A DNA stretch of 64,000 nucleotides, from assembly GCA_017461235.1 (NCBI GenBank), contig JAFTYU010000034.1:1-64000 (forward strand). Direction: 5' to 3'. Positions 31,746-40,529 of the stretch are shown piece by piece; the stretch's first letter is position 1, and each line of letters opens with the position of its first letter. This DNA is from Clostridia bacterium (GTDB lineage: Bacteria; Bacillota; Clostridia; Oscillospirales; Acutalibacteraceae). The notes under the pieces are model-generated. The model was not told the origin of the DNA. It saw only the letters and a program-made list of their open reading frames with translations, and did not search any database. Made by a program: the position numbers and the translations under genes.

Positions 31746-34700
31746 ATGACTGATTTTACACATTTGCATCTTCATACCGAATATAGCCTTCTCGACGGCG
31801 CTTGCCGTGTCGGGGAGGTAGTTTCGCTTGCAAAAAAACTCGGTCAGAAAAGTATTGCCGTAACCGATCACGGCGTGTTATACGGTGCGGTGGCATTTTA
31901 TAAGGCCTGTAAAGCCGAGGGCATAAAGCCCATTATAGGCTGCGAGGTTTATGTTGCTCCGCGTTCTCGTTTTGATAAAGTCCATGGTATTGACAGCGCC
32001 AGGTATCACCTTATTCTGTTGTGTAAAAATGAAACGGGATACAAAAATCTTCTGAAACTTGTTTCTGCCGCATGGGTTGACGGCTTTTACACAAAACCCC
32101 GTGTTGACAGAGAGCTTCTTGAAAAATATCATGAAGGGTTAGTTGCACTTTCGGGTTGCCTTTTCGGTGAAGTTGCGCAGAAGATTGTTCAGAGAAATCC
32201 GGATGAAGCAGAAGCCGCAGCTGTATGGTACAGCAAGGTCTTTGGCGAAGGTAACTATTACCTTGAAGTCCAGAATCACGGAATGATTGAAGAAAGAGAA
32301 GTTCTTGAAGGCGTGGTTGACATCAGCCGTAAACACGATATTCCTATCGTTGCCACTAATGACGTTCACTATTGTTATAAAAGTGATGCAGATATACAGC
32401 GTGTTCTTATTGCTATTCAGACTAACAAAGTCGTAGGTGAACAGAATGCACTCGAATTTAGTAATGATGAGTTTTATCTTAAAAGCGGCGATGAAATGGC
32501 GGAGACATTCGCCGATTATCCCGAAGCAATAGCCAATACACAGACTATTGCGGATAAATGTAATTTTGATTTTGAATTTGGTGTTACAAAACTTCCGCTT
32601 TTCGATGCGCCGGTTGATAATCATCAGTTGTATCTCAAAAGTGAATGCATCAAAGGTCTCGAAGATATTATGGGCACCATACCCGAAAGCTATCATAAAA
32701 GGCTTGATTATGAGCTTTCGGTAATAAATGAGATGGGGTTCAATGACTATTTTCTCATTGTTGCCGATTTTATAAGATTCGCAAAAAGTAAAGATATTCC
32801 CGTTGGTCCGGGCAGAGGCTCTGCCGCAGGCTCTCTTGCGGCGTACGCTTTGGGAATAACGGGTATCGACCCAATTGAAAATAAACTCCTTTTTGAGCGT
32901 TTTCTTAACCCTGAAAGGGTCAGTATGCCCGATATTGATATTGATTTCTGCTATGAACGCAGGGGCGAAGTTATTGATTATGTTACTGAAAAATACGGCA
33001 CAGACAGGGTAGCACAGATTGTTACCTTTGGTACGTTGCAGGCTAAAGCCGCAGTAAGGGATGTTGCAAGGGCATTGGGCTTACCGTACAGTACGGGTGA
33101 TATTGTAGCGAAGCAGATTTCGCGTGATTACCATGATATAAACGATGCTCTCGCCAAAAATAATGATCTTAAAAATCTCTACGATTCCGACGAGAATATT
33201 AAGAAAATTATAGATACCGCTGCACGGCTTGAAGGAATGCCACGTCACGCTTCTACTCACGCGGCAGGTGTGGTTATCACCCGTGAAGAAGTATCTTCTT
33301 ATGTACCGCTTGCCAAAAACGGCGACCAGACTGTAACTCAGTTTACGATGACGGAAATTGAGCAATTAGGTCTTCTTAAAATGGACTTTCTCGGCTTGCG
33401 TACGTTGACGGTGATTAACGATACTGTGGAAGAAGTGCGCAAAACAGAGCCCCGTTTTGATATTTCACGCATACCCCTTGATTATAAAGATGTGTTTACA
33501 CAGATGTCTGCTGGAAATACCGTTGGTGTTTTTCAGTGTGAATCTGCAGGTATGACGAACTTAATCGTCAATATGAAGCCTGAAAGGTTTTCGGATATTG
33601 CGGCGGCGATAGCGTTGTACCGTCCGGGCCCGATGTTCTTTATTGATACCTATCTCGATAATCGCAAAAATTCAGACCACATAACCTACAGAACGCCGCT
33701 TCTCAAGGATATCCTTGATGAAACCAACGGTTGTATGGTGTATCAGGAACAGGTTATGCAGGTTTTCAGAACCTTGGCAGGTTACTCGTACGGCAGGGCA
33801 GATGTTGTACGGCGCGCTATGAGTAAGAAAAAACGCGATGTGATGGAGAGCGAACGAAATATCTTCATCCACGGCTTGACGGACGAGAAAGGGAATATAA
33901 TTATTGAGGGTGCTGTCCGTAAAGGTATAGATGAAAAAACAGCCAATGACGTTTTTTCGGATATGATATCCTTCGCTTCTTACGGCTTCAATAAAAGTCA
34001 TACTGCTGCGTACGGCTTGGTTGCGTACAGGACGGCGTACCTTAAAGTTAAATATCCCTGTGCGTTTATGGCGGCGCTCCTTACGAGTGTTATAGGTGAT
34101 GTTTCCAAAACCGTTATCTATATAAATGAGTGTGCAAGACTTTCAATAAACGTGCTTTCGCCACACGTTAACCGAAGCGGTAACAGATTTTCCGTTGAAG
34201 GTAAAGATATTGTTTTTCCGCTTTTGGGTATTAAGAATCTCGGCAGAGCGTTAATAGATAAAATAGTTGCAGAACGGAAAAACGGCGGTAATTTTAAGAG
34301 TTATTGGGATTTTTGCAAAAGAATAAGCGGTACGGAGCTTAACCGACGCGCCCTTGAATGTCTTATTAAAGCAGGCGCTCTTGACGGTTTGGGTATGAAT
34401 CGTTGTGAAATGTTGCGAAACCTTGATTTGGCAATGGAGAGTGCCGCTAAAGAGAGCGCAATGTATGCAGGCGGTCAGCTTGATATGTTCTCGGTATTCG
34501 GTGGTGACGATTATTCATCTGAACCTGTATTCACAAAGTGTGATGAGCTTCCGAAAAATGAACTCCTGAATTTTGAAAAGGATGTTGCAGGGTTGTATTT
34601 TTCAGGTCATCCCCTTGAAGAATACAGGAGTGTTTCGGAAAGTCTCAAATGCCCCAAAACTTCCGAGCTTTATGATTATCTTGAAAGCGGCAGGGAAGGT

Positions 34701-35249
34701 GCAATTGATAACCGTAAGGTTCAGTTTATCGGTATAATTAATTCTGTAAAAAAGAAAGTCACGAAGCGCGATGACATAATGGCGTTCTGCGGTGTTGAAG
34801 ATTTGTACGGAGATATGGAAATGATAATTTTCCCAAAGGTGCTTACAGAGTTTGCACCTGTATTGACAGTGGGGAGAATTGTTCTTATTGAAGGTAGAAT
34901 ATCCGTCAAAGATGATGAAATCAAGATTCTTGCCGAAAAAATATCAGAAGCCCCGAAAACAGCAGATAATATTATTCCTGTTACACCTAAAGAGAAAACA
35001 AATGTTAACGAAAATTCCAAACAACGTAAAGGTCTGTTTTTAAGGTTGAGCACAAAGGATGAAACCTTGCTGACTCAGATTCAGAATCTTGTGTCCATTT
35101 TTGAAGGTGGCACACCTGTTTACCTTTATTATGAAGACCTTAAACAGTACGAATTTTTAGGAAAAGAGTTTCTCACAAGCGTCAATGAACCTATGCTTTG
35201 CGAATTAAAACGCAAAATAGGGGATAAAAACGTTGTTTTAAGACAATGA
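31746..35249 (+). CDS. dnaE: DNA polymerase III alpha subunit DnaE
   Basis: An 1167-residue replicative polymerase. The N-terminal PHP domain begins THLHLHTEYSLLDG and keeps all nine metal ligands (HLH, LLD, TDHG, GCE, YH, SGC, NDVH). The polymerase active site shows GPGRGSAAGS and PDIDIDFCYERR. A helix-hairpin-helix region, the clamp-binding motif QLDMF near residue 917 and a C-terminal OB fold follow. In two-polymerase Firmicutes, DnaE extends primers and PolC does bulk synthesis. The start follows the araD stop closely, without a strong ribosome site. pfkA is next, with its own promoter. Confidence 0.96.
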   Translation: MTDFTHLHLHTEYSLLDGACRVGEVVSLAKKLGQKSIAVTDHGVLYGAVAFYKACKAEGIKPIIGCEVYVAPRSRFDKVHGIDSARYHLILLCKNETGYKNLLKLVSAAWVDGFYTKPRVDRELLEKYHEGLVALSGCLFGEVAQKIVQRNPDEAEAAAVWYSKVFGEGNYYLEVQNHGMIEEREVLEGVVDISRKHDIPIVATNDVHYCYKSDADIQRVLIAIQTNKVVGEQNALEFSNDEFYLKSGDEMAETFADYPEAIANTQTIADKCNFDFEFGVTKLPLFDAPVDNHQLYLKSECIKGLEDIMGTIPESYHKRLDYELSVINEMGFNDYFLIVADFIRFAKSKDIPVGPGRGSAAGSLAAYALGITGIDPIENKLLFERFLNPERVSMPDIDIDFCYERRGEVIDYVTEKYGTDRVAQIVTFGTLQAKAAVRDVARALGLPYSTGDIVAKQISRDYHDINDALAKNNDLKNLYDSDENIKKIIDTAARLEGMPRHASTHAAGVVITREEVSSYVPLAKNGDQTVTQFTMTEIEQLGLLKMDFLGLRTLTVINDTVEEVRKTEPRFDISRIPLDYKDVFTQMSAGNTVGVFQCESAGMTNLIVNMKPERFSDIAAAIALYRPGPMFFIDTYLDNRKNSDHITYRTPLLKDILDETNGCMVYQEQVMQVFRTLAGYSYGRADVVRRAMSKKKRDVMESERNIFIHGLTDEKGNIIIEGAVRKGIDEKTANDVFSDMISFASYGFNKSHTAAYGLVAYRTAYLKVKYPCAFMAALLTSVIGDVSKTVIYINECARLSINVLSPHVNRSGNRFSVEGKDIVFPLLGIKNLGRALIDKIVAERKNGGNFKSYWDFCKRISGTELNRRALECLIKAGALDGLGMNRCEMLRNLDLAMESAAKESAMYAGGQLDMFSVFGGDDYSSEPVFTKCDELPKNELLNFEKDVAGLYFSGHPLEEYRSVSESLKCPKTSELYDYLESGREGAIDNRKVQFIGIINSVKKKVTKRDDIMAFCGVEDLYGDMEMIIFPKVLTEFAPVLTVGRIVLIEGRISVKDDEIKILAEKISEAPKTADNIIPVTPKEKTNVNENSKQRKGLFLRLSTKDETLLTQIQNLVSIFEGGTPVYLYYEDLKQYEFLGKEFLTSVNEPMLCELKRKIGDKNVVLRQ

Positions 35250-35273
35250 ATTTACAATTTTTGACTTTTACTC

Positions 35274-35302
35274 TTGTTAAATCAGTTTTTGTGTGATATA
35301 AT
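35274..35302 (+). promoter_or_regulatory. Sigma-A promoter of pfkA
   Basis: TTGTTA (35274-35279), a 17-base spacer, TATAAT (35297-35302). Confidence 0.7.
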
Positions 35303-35346
35303 CCATAAGATTTATTATCACATAATGTGTTATGGAGGTACTGAAA

Positions 35347-36315
35347 TTGAAAACTATTGGTGTTCTTACAAGCGGCGGAGATGCTCCCGGTATGAATGCT
35401 GCCATTCGTGCAGTTGTCAGAACCGGTTGTGAAAGCGGTATGCGCGTTATGGGTATCCGTCGCGGATATAAAGGTCTTATTGAAGGCGATATGTTTGAAA
35501 TGAATCTTCGCTCTGTATCTGATATTATTCATCGCGGCGGTACAATGCTCTATTCTGCACGTTGTACAGAATTTGCTGAGCCCGAAGTTCAGGATAAAGC
35601 AGTGAAAGTATGTAAGGAATTCGGTCTTGACGGTATTGTTACAATCGGCGGTGACGGTACTTTTAAGGGTGCTCGCGCACTTACACTTAAAGGTATTCCC
35701 TGTATAGGTATCCCCGGTACAATCGACAATGATATTGCATCCTGTGACTATACAATAGGTTATGATACTGCTTTGAATACAGTTATGGATATGGTTGACA
35801 GAATCCGTGACACAACAGAATCTCACGACAGATGCTCAATCGTTGAGGTTATGGGCAGAAATGCAGGTTATCTTGCTCTTAACGCAGGTATTGCAGTCGG
35901 TGCTACTTGTATTCTTATTCCTGAAATTGATTACGATATCGATTCCTACATAATCGAAAGAATGAAACGTACCCAGAAAACAGGTAAAGAACACTTTGTT
36001 ATCGTTGTTGCTGAAGGTGTTAAGGGTATTGATGTTAACTCTCTTGCAAAATACATCGAGCAGAAAACAGGCGTTGAAAGCCGTGCTACAGTTCTTGGCC
36101 ATGTTCAACGCGGCGGTTCTCCTTCTGTTCGTGACAGAGTTCTTGCAAGTCAGATGGGCTTCTATGCCGTTCAGTTACTTAAAGAAGACATCGGCAACAG
36201 AGTTGTTGTTGTTAAGAATGACAAAATTGTTGACTATGATATAATTGAAGCTCTTAATATGAAAAAGTCAATTGACCCCGAGCTTTACAGAATCGCAAAC
36301 GAAATTTCTATCTGA
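35347..36315 (+). CDS. pfkA: ATP-dependent 6-phosphofructokinase
   Basis: A 322-residue glycolytic enzyme phosphorylating fructose 6-phosphate. The ATP site GVLTSGGDAPGMNAA is at residues 4-18, the catalytic block PGTIDNDI with the general base Asp lies near 125, and VEVMGRNAGYLAL and HVQRGGSPS match bacterial allosteric PfkA; a Gly-Gly-Asp (GGDGT) near 102 indicates ATP rather than PPi dependence. I chose a TTG start at 35347, eight bases behind GGAGG; the ATG at 35332 overlaps that ribosome site. It follows dnaE as in many Firmicutes but has its own promoter and terminator. Confidence 0.96.
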   Translation: MKTIGVLTSGGDAPGMNAAIRAVVRTGCESGMRVMGIRRGYKGLIEGDMFEMNLRSVSDIIHRGGTMLYSARCTEFAEPEVQDKAVKVCKEFGLDGIVTIGGDGTFKGARALTLKGIPCIGIPGTIDNDIASCDYTIGYDTALNTVMDMVDRIRDTTESHDRCSIVEVMGRNAGYLALNAGIAVGATCILIPEIDYDIDSYIIERMKRTQKTGKEHFVIVVAEGVKGIDVNSLAKYIEQKTGVESRATVLGHVQRGGSPSVRDRVLASQMGFYAVQLLKEDIGNRVVVVKNDKIVDYDIIEALNMKKSIDPELYRIANEISI

Positions 36316-36330
36316 GTTTTGTATAATGAG

Positions 36331-36362
36331 GCAACCTTGCATCGCAGGGTTGCTTTTTTTAT
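36331..36362 (+). terminator. Terminator of pfkA
   Basis: GCAACC (36331-36336) pairs with GGTTGC (36348-36353), with an inner TGC/GCA pairing, followed by TTTTTTTATTTTT. Confidence 0.85.
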
Positions 36363-36436
36363 TTTTGATTAATTTAACATTTTTATTTTTTTTATCTCTG
36401 CACAAATTAATTCTGTGAGTGCGGAGGTATGAAAAA

Positions 36437-37588
36437 ATGAATAAAAAGAAAGCGTTTTTATCCTTTCTTTCCGTTTTTTTGAGTGGTGTTTTGTTATTTG
36501 GTGTGTTTTCTGCATCAAGTTTTAAAAATACCGCTTTTGCAGACGCAAAGCTTTCGGGTGTCAGCGGTCGTTTACAAAAATTCGGAGAGAATATTTTTGA
36601 AGTCATAAATTTTGACAAAGAACAAAATATTACCGAAGAAAAGGAAAATATTACACAGGAAAAAGTTTATCTCGGTGGTTATCCCGTTGGGCTTAAATTG
36701 TATGCAGACGGTGTTGTGGTTGTTGGTACAGAATCGGTTGATACATCAACGGGCGATGTGAATCCTGCTGAAGTTGCAGGCCTTCAGATAGGGGATATCA
36801 TAAAAAAAGTGAACGGAACTGAAGTTAATACAAACTATCAGGTGTCATCTTTTATTGAGAAAAGCAATGGCGAAGAGCTGTTATTTGAAGTTTTACGGGG
36901 CGAACATATGTTGAATGTAAACTTTAAGGGTGCGTTTTCCGTAAGTGAAAGTAAATATAAAGCAGGTATATGGATCAGGGACAGTTCCGCCGGAATAGGT
37001 ACAGTTACATTCTCTACATCGAACGGTTATTTTGCATCTTTGGGGCATGCAGTTTGTGATATTGATACAAAGGAAGTTTTACCAATTTGTCAGGGTGAAT
37101 GTACTGGCGTGAACATTACGGGTATTCAGAAGGGTAACAGCGGTGCTACAGGTGAGCTTTGCGGTGTTCTTGAGAATGATGAAACGGGTTCGGTTTTATA
37201 TAATGGTGATTTAGGCGTTTATGGCAGGTTCGACAGAATCAATGAATGCAATATGTACCCGATAGCAGAGCCTGATGAGATAAAAACAGGAACAGCAACA
37301 ATTTTTACTACGCTTGAAAACGGTGTTATAGGTGAATATGAAATTGAGATAATCAGTATTGACATCAATTCTCAAGAAAATAAAAACCTTGTGTTAAAAG
37401 TCAGGGATAATAATCTTATTCAGAAGACGGGCGGCATTGTACAAGGGATGAGCGGGTCGCCTATAATACAAAACAACAAGATAGTCGGTGCGGTTACACA
37501 CGTGTTTTTGAATGACCCTACAGGCGGTTACGGAATATTTGCAAAAACAATGCTTAATACATTGGAGACAGTCTCTGTACAGCAATAA
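36437..37588 (+). CDS. spoIVB: SpoIVB serine peptidase (S55)
   Basis: A 383-residue sporulation protease. After an N-terminal signal/anchor (about 5-36) comes a PDZ domain (about 75-165, LQIGDIIKKVNGTEV) and the S55 peptidase domain with His204 (SLGHAVCD) and Ser339 (GMSGSP) visible. In Bacillus it is secreted from the forespore and cuts SpoIVFA, releasing SpoIVFB to activate sigma-K. I chose the ATG at 36437, eight bases behind GCGGAGG; the GTG at 36419 overlaps that site. spo0A is not immediately next, as it usually is: a xylulokinase gene intervenes. Confidence 0.94.
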   Translation: MNKKKAFLSFLSVFLSGVLLFGVFSASSFKNTAFADAKLSGVSGRLQKFGENIFEVINFDKEQNITEEKENITQEKVYLGGYPVGLKLYADGVVVVGTESVDTSTGDVNPAEVAGLQIGDIIKKVNGTEVNTNYQVSSFIEKSNGEELLFEVLRGEHMLNVNFKGAFSVSESKYKAGIWIRDSSAGIGTVTFSTSNGYFASLGHAVCDIDTKEVLPICQGECTGVNITGIQKGNSGATGELCGVLENDETGSVLYNGDLGVYGRFDRINECNMYPIAEPDEIKTGTATIFTTLENGVIGEYEIEIISIDINSQENKNLVLKVRDNNLIQKTGGIVQGMSGSPIIQNNKIVGAVTHVFLNDPTGGYGIFAKTMLNTLETVSVQQ

Positions 37589-37590
37589 TT

Positions 37591-37626
37591 AAAAGCGAAT
37601 CTGATTTTTCAGGTTTGCTTTTTCTT
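37591..37626 (+). terminator. Terminator of spoIVB
   Basis: Arms 37591-37604 and 37609-37622 pair over 13-14 positions including G-T wobbles, closed by TTTT and followed by a T-rich tail. Confidence 0.75.
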
Positions 37627-37653
37627 GCATTATTATGCAACTTAATCTATAAT
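37625..37653 (+). promoter_or_regulatory. Sigma-A promoter of xylB
   Basis: TTGCAT (37625-37630), a 17-base spacer, TATAAT (37648-37653). Confidence 0.75.
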
Positions 37654-37682
37654 GTTACCATATCCCTTTTTCGGAGGTTTTT

Positions 37683-39161
37683 ATGAAATATTATATCGGT
37701 GCTGATTTAGGCACATCAGCATTAAAACTGTTGCTTGTCGATACTGACGGAAATATTATAAATACTGTTTCAGAGTCTTATGACGTCAGCTTTCCCAATC
37801 CCGGGTGGAGTGAGCAGAATCCCGAAGTCTGGTGGTCAGCTTTAGTTGACGGTATTAAAAAATTAACCGTAGGTATTGATGTTTCTCTTATTTCCGGTAT
37901 TGGTGCCGGTGGTCAGATGCACGGTCTTGTTATACTTGATGAGAACGATAATGTTATACGTCCTGCAATACTCTGGAATGACGGCAGAACCTTTAAGGAA
38001 ACAGAGTATCTTAATACCGTTATCGGTAAAGAAAAGCTTGCAGAGCTTACGGGTAATATTGCTTTTGCAGGCTTTACTGCTCCTAAAATTATGTGGCTTA
38101 AAGAAAATGAGCCGGAGAATTTCGGGAAAATTTCAAAAATTATGCTTCCCAAGGATTACATAAATTTTCGACTGACAGGTGTTCATTCAATTGATTTTTC
38201 CGATGCATCGGGAACACTTATGCTTGATGTTGAAAATAAAAAATGGTCATCCGAAATGCTTGAAATATGCGGCGTCAATGAAAAACAACTTCCCGACCTT
38301 TTCGAGAGCTTTGAAAAGACCGGCACGGTTTTACCCGATATTCTTGAAGAATTAGGGTTAAAAGGTGATGTGAGTGTGGTTGCAGGCGCAGGGGATAACG
38401 CCGCGGCAGCAATTGGTACGGGAACGGTAATTGACGGTAAGTGCAATATTTCATTAGGCACGTCGGGGACGTTCTTTGTTTCGTCAAAGGATTATGCTTT
38501 GCTTGATAATAACGCTATTCATTCCTTCTGTCACGCGAATGCAGAGTATCATATTATGGGGTGCATACTTTCTGCGGCATCCTGCAATAAATGGCTTTGT
38601 GAAGACATTCTTAAAACTAGTGATTATGCGTCGGAGCAGTTAAACATTACTGATGATAAGCTTGGCAGAAATGATGTGTATTTCTTGCCTTATCTTATGG
38701 GTGAGCGCAGTCCTGTAAACGATACGGACGCAAGAGGTGTATTCATTGGTATGCGCCTTGATACAAAGCGAGAAGATATTGTTCAAGCGGTTCTTGAAGG
38801 TGTGGCTTTTGCAGTCAGGGATAATTTTGAAATAGCAAAAGAAGCCGGTGTCAATATTTTGCGAAGCACACTTTGCGGCGGTGGTGCAAAATCACCCCTT
38901 TGGCGCAAGATAATGGCTGATGTACTCAACATTCCTATTGATATTCCCTCTGCGGAAGAAGGCCCGGGCTACGGTGGTGCTGTGCTTGCTATGGTAGGTG
39001 ACGGCATATATGACAGCGTTTCTCAATGTGCCGAGAAGTTTGTGAGTATTAAAGGTACCGTTGAACCCGACCCCGAAATCGTTGAAAGATATAACGAACG
39101 ATATAAGAAATTCAAAGAGATTTATCCTGCTGTGAAGGATGTTTTTAAACTGATAAAATAA
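37683..39161 (+). CDS. xylB: Xylulokinase (FGGY carbohydrate kinase)
   Basis: A 492-residue FGGY kinase phosphorylating D-xylulose to xylulose 5-phosphate. ADLGTSALKLLL near residue 6 is the phosphate-1 motif, GAGGQMHGLVILD near 78 and WNDGRT near 99 bind sugar, and GAGDNAAAAIGTG near 238 and GGGAKSPLWRKI near 400 form the ATP site; Asp239 would be the catalytic base. The MHG motif is typical of XylB. The ATG is preceded by CGGAGG. It is monocistronic with its own promoter and terminator, sits between spoIVB and spo0A, and has no xylA partner nearby. Confidence 0.92.
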   Translation: MKYYIGADLGTSALKLLLVDTDGNIINTVSESYDVSFPNPGWSEQNPEVWWSALVDGIKKLTVGIDVSLISGIGAGGQMHGLVILDENDNVIRPAILWNDGRTFKETEYLNTVIGKEKLAELTGNIAFAGFTAPKIMWLKENEPENFGKISKIMLPKDYINFRLTGVHSIDFSDASGTLMLDVENKKWSSEMLEICGVNEKQLPDLFESFEKTGTVLPDILEELGLKGDVSVVAGAGDNAAAAIGTGTVIDGKCNISLGTSGTFFVSSKDYALLDNNAIHSFCHANAEYHIMGCILSAASCNKWLCEDILKTSDYASEQLNITDDKLGRNDVYFLPYLMGERSPVNDTDARGVFIGMRLDTKREDIVQAVLEGVAFAVRDNFEIAKEAGVNILRSTLCGGGAKSPLWRKIMADVLNIPIDIPSAEEGPGYGGAVLAMVGDGIYDSVSQCAEKFVSIKGTVEPDPEIVERYNERYKKFKEIYPAVKDVFKLIK

Positions 39162-39164
39162 ATT

Positions 39165-39206
39165 AACGGCACTGCCTGCAAAAAATGGTAGTGCCGTTGT
39201 TTTTTT
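39165..39206 (+). terminator. Terminator of xylB
   Basis: AACGGCACTGCC (39165-39176) pairs with GGTAGTGCCGTT (39187-39198) with one mismatch, followed by GTTTTTTTATTT. Confidence 0.85.
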
Positions 39207-39402
39207 ATTTGAGGTGTTTATAACTTTGCATAGCGTTGATTTGCACAAAACGAACGTATGGATTTTGTGCATTGCTCCAAAAAACGAAAAAATATTAAAA
39301 AAATGTGTGATTTTTTAAAAATATTGTCATTAATAAGTGAACCCGAATTTTTAAGTGGAGGTGGTACATATGGTTTAAATATGAAAGTCAGAACGGAATA
39401 TG

Positions 39403-39461
39403 TTCGAAAAACAAATTATCCTGATATCAATTTCGACAAAACATTTGACGCTTTTCGACAA
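39403..39461 (+). promoter_or_regulatory. 0A boxes in the spo0A upstream region
   Basis: The gene-free stretch 39207-39599 carries two perfect Spo0A boxes in reverse orientation (TTCGACAA at 39432-39439 and 39454-39461), 22 bases apart, about two helical turns, on the same face. A one-mismatch box (TTCGAAAA) lies at 39403-39410. The perfect pair is about 80-110 bases upstream of the -35 box. Autoregulation by phosphorylated Spo0A is the likely meaning. A dyad GTGTAC-N9-GTACAC at 39487-39507 is a possible site for another regulator. I see no credible gene in this stretch. Confidence 0.7.
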
Positions 39462-39541
39462 AATGGGCTTTAAACCTACTTTTTTAGTGTACTGTCTTGT
39501 GGTACACATTTGTTGAAAGTAACGATATTTGTTGAACTGTC

Positions 39542-39570
39542 TTGATAATGAGTACCATTGATGTTAAAAT
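39542..39570 (+). promoter_or_regulatory. Sigma-A promoter of spo0A
   Basis: TTGATA (39542-39547), a 17-base spacer, TAAAAT (39565-39570), 30 bases ahead of the spo0A ATG. Confidence 0.7.
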
Positions 39571-39599
39571 TATTTTACTTTTTAGGAGGTGTTTACGGA

Positions 39600-40364
39600 A
39601 TGGTTAGCAACTTATCTGTTTTATTGACTGATGAAAAGGATGATGCTACTCTTAAGCTTGCAACAGTTCTTCGCAGCAATAAAATGGATGTGAGGATGTG
39701 TGCAAAGAACGGGGCAGAACTTTTAAAATTATATGAGGAATATCACCCCGATGTTATTATTATGGATGCCTTTTTACAGCATATTGATGCAATGGGGGTT
39801 TTAGCAAGAATTAATATGAAATCCCCGGTGAAAAGACCGTTGATAATCGTTATGTCAGGTATTGACAACCCGAATTTTGAACGTGAAATTACCAAATGCG
39901 GTGTGGATTATTATTTCCTGAAGCCCATTGAACCGCAAACAATGGCTGAGCGTATTGTTCAGATTTCCAGTTGGAAAGGCGTGGGTGTTACTGCTCATTA
40001 CGAGGCGCAGGAGGATTTAACGGTTGTTATTACCGAAATTCTTCATCAGATTGGTGTGCCTGCACATATTAAGGGTTATCAATATGTAAGAGAAGCTATA
40101 AAACTTACTGTAGAAAATCCCGAAATGTTAAATTCAGTTACCAAAATTCTTTATCCCACAGTGGCAAAGAATTTTAAAAGTACATCATCACGTGTTGAAA
40201 GAGCAATCCGACACGCAATTGAGGTTGCTTGGGACAGGGGTGATGTAGAAGTTCTGAACTCCTACTTCGGCTACACAATACAAAGCCAACGCGGCAAACC
40301 CACAAACTCTGAGTTTGTAGCTATGATTTCCGATAAAATAAGGCTTAAGAGACACGTTTCTTAA
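39600..40364 (+). CDS. spo0A: Sporulation master regulator Spo0A (atypical receiver)
   Basis: A 254-residue response regulator that on phosphorylation switches cells into sporulation. The receiver domain has the phosphoacceptor Asp56 (VIIMDAF) at the Bacillus position, Ser in the Thr/Ser switch place (IVMSG) and Lys in LKPIE. The acidic pair that holds Mg is incomplete: Thr10-Asp11-Glu12 instead of Asp-Asp. The C-terminal DNA-binding domain keeps the recognition helix (SSRVERAIRHAIEVAW). I chose the ATG at 39600, behind AGGAGGTG; a longer in-frame start overlaps the promoter. Upstream are 0A boxes; a terminator follows. Confidence 0.93.
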   Translation: MVSNLSVLLTDEKDDATLKLATVLRSNKMDVRMCAKNGAELLKLYEEYHPDVIIMDAFLQHIDAMGVLARINMKSPVKRPLIIVMSGIDNPNFEREITKCGVDYYFLKPIEPQTMAERIVQISSWKGVGVTAHYEAQEDLTVVITEILHQIGVPAHIKGYQYVREAIKLTVENPEMLNSVTKILYPTVAKNFKSTSSRVERAIRHAIEVAWDRGDVEVLNSYFGYTIQSQRGKPTNSEFVAMISDKIRLKRHVS

Positions 40365-40368
40365 AAAC

Positions 40369-40405
40369 AACAGTCGGCATACTTTTTGCCGACTGTTATT
40401 TTGTT
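40369..40405 (+). terminator. Terminator of spo0A
   Basis: AACAGTCGGCA (40369-40379) pairs with TGCCGACTGTT (40387-40397), followed by ATTTTGTTG. Confidence 0.8.
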
Positions 40406-40451
40406 GTGTATTTTAAATATAAATAATCGGTTAATTTTAGTTATTTAACTA

Positions 40452-40480
40452 TTTACAACAGATTACATTTATTGTAAAAT
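40452..40480 (+). promoter_or_regulatory. Sigma-A promoter of the pyrH-polC operon
   Basis: TTTACA (40452-40457), a 17-base spacer, TAAAAT (40475-40480), about 50 bases ahead of pyrH. No further clear promoter is seen up to polC. Confidence 0.7.
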
Positions 40481-40529
40481 AATAAGGTAAAAAATTATGC
40501 CGTATTTTACGGTCGAAAGGGGATATTAT

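Noticed and set aside
39258-39473. A 71-codon frame upstream of spo0A, and a GGAGGTGG followed by ATG GTT TAA near 39357-39378
   Set aside because: The long frame has no ribosome site and covers the 0A boxes. The good ribosome site leads only to a two-codon frame; I note it but cannot support a gene.
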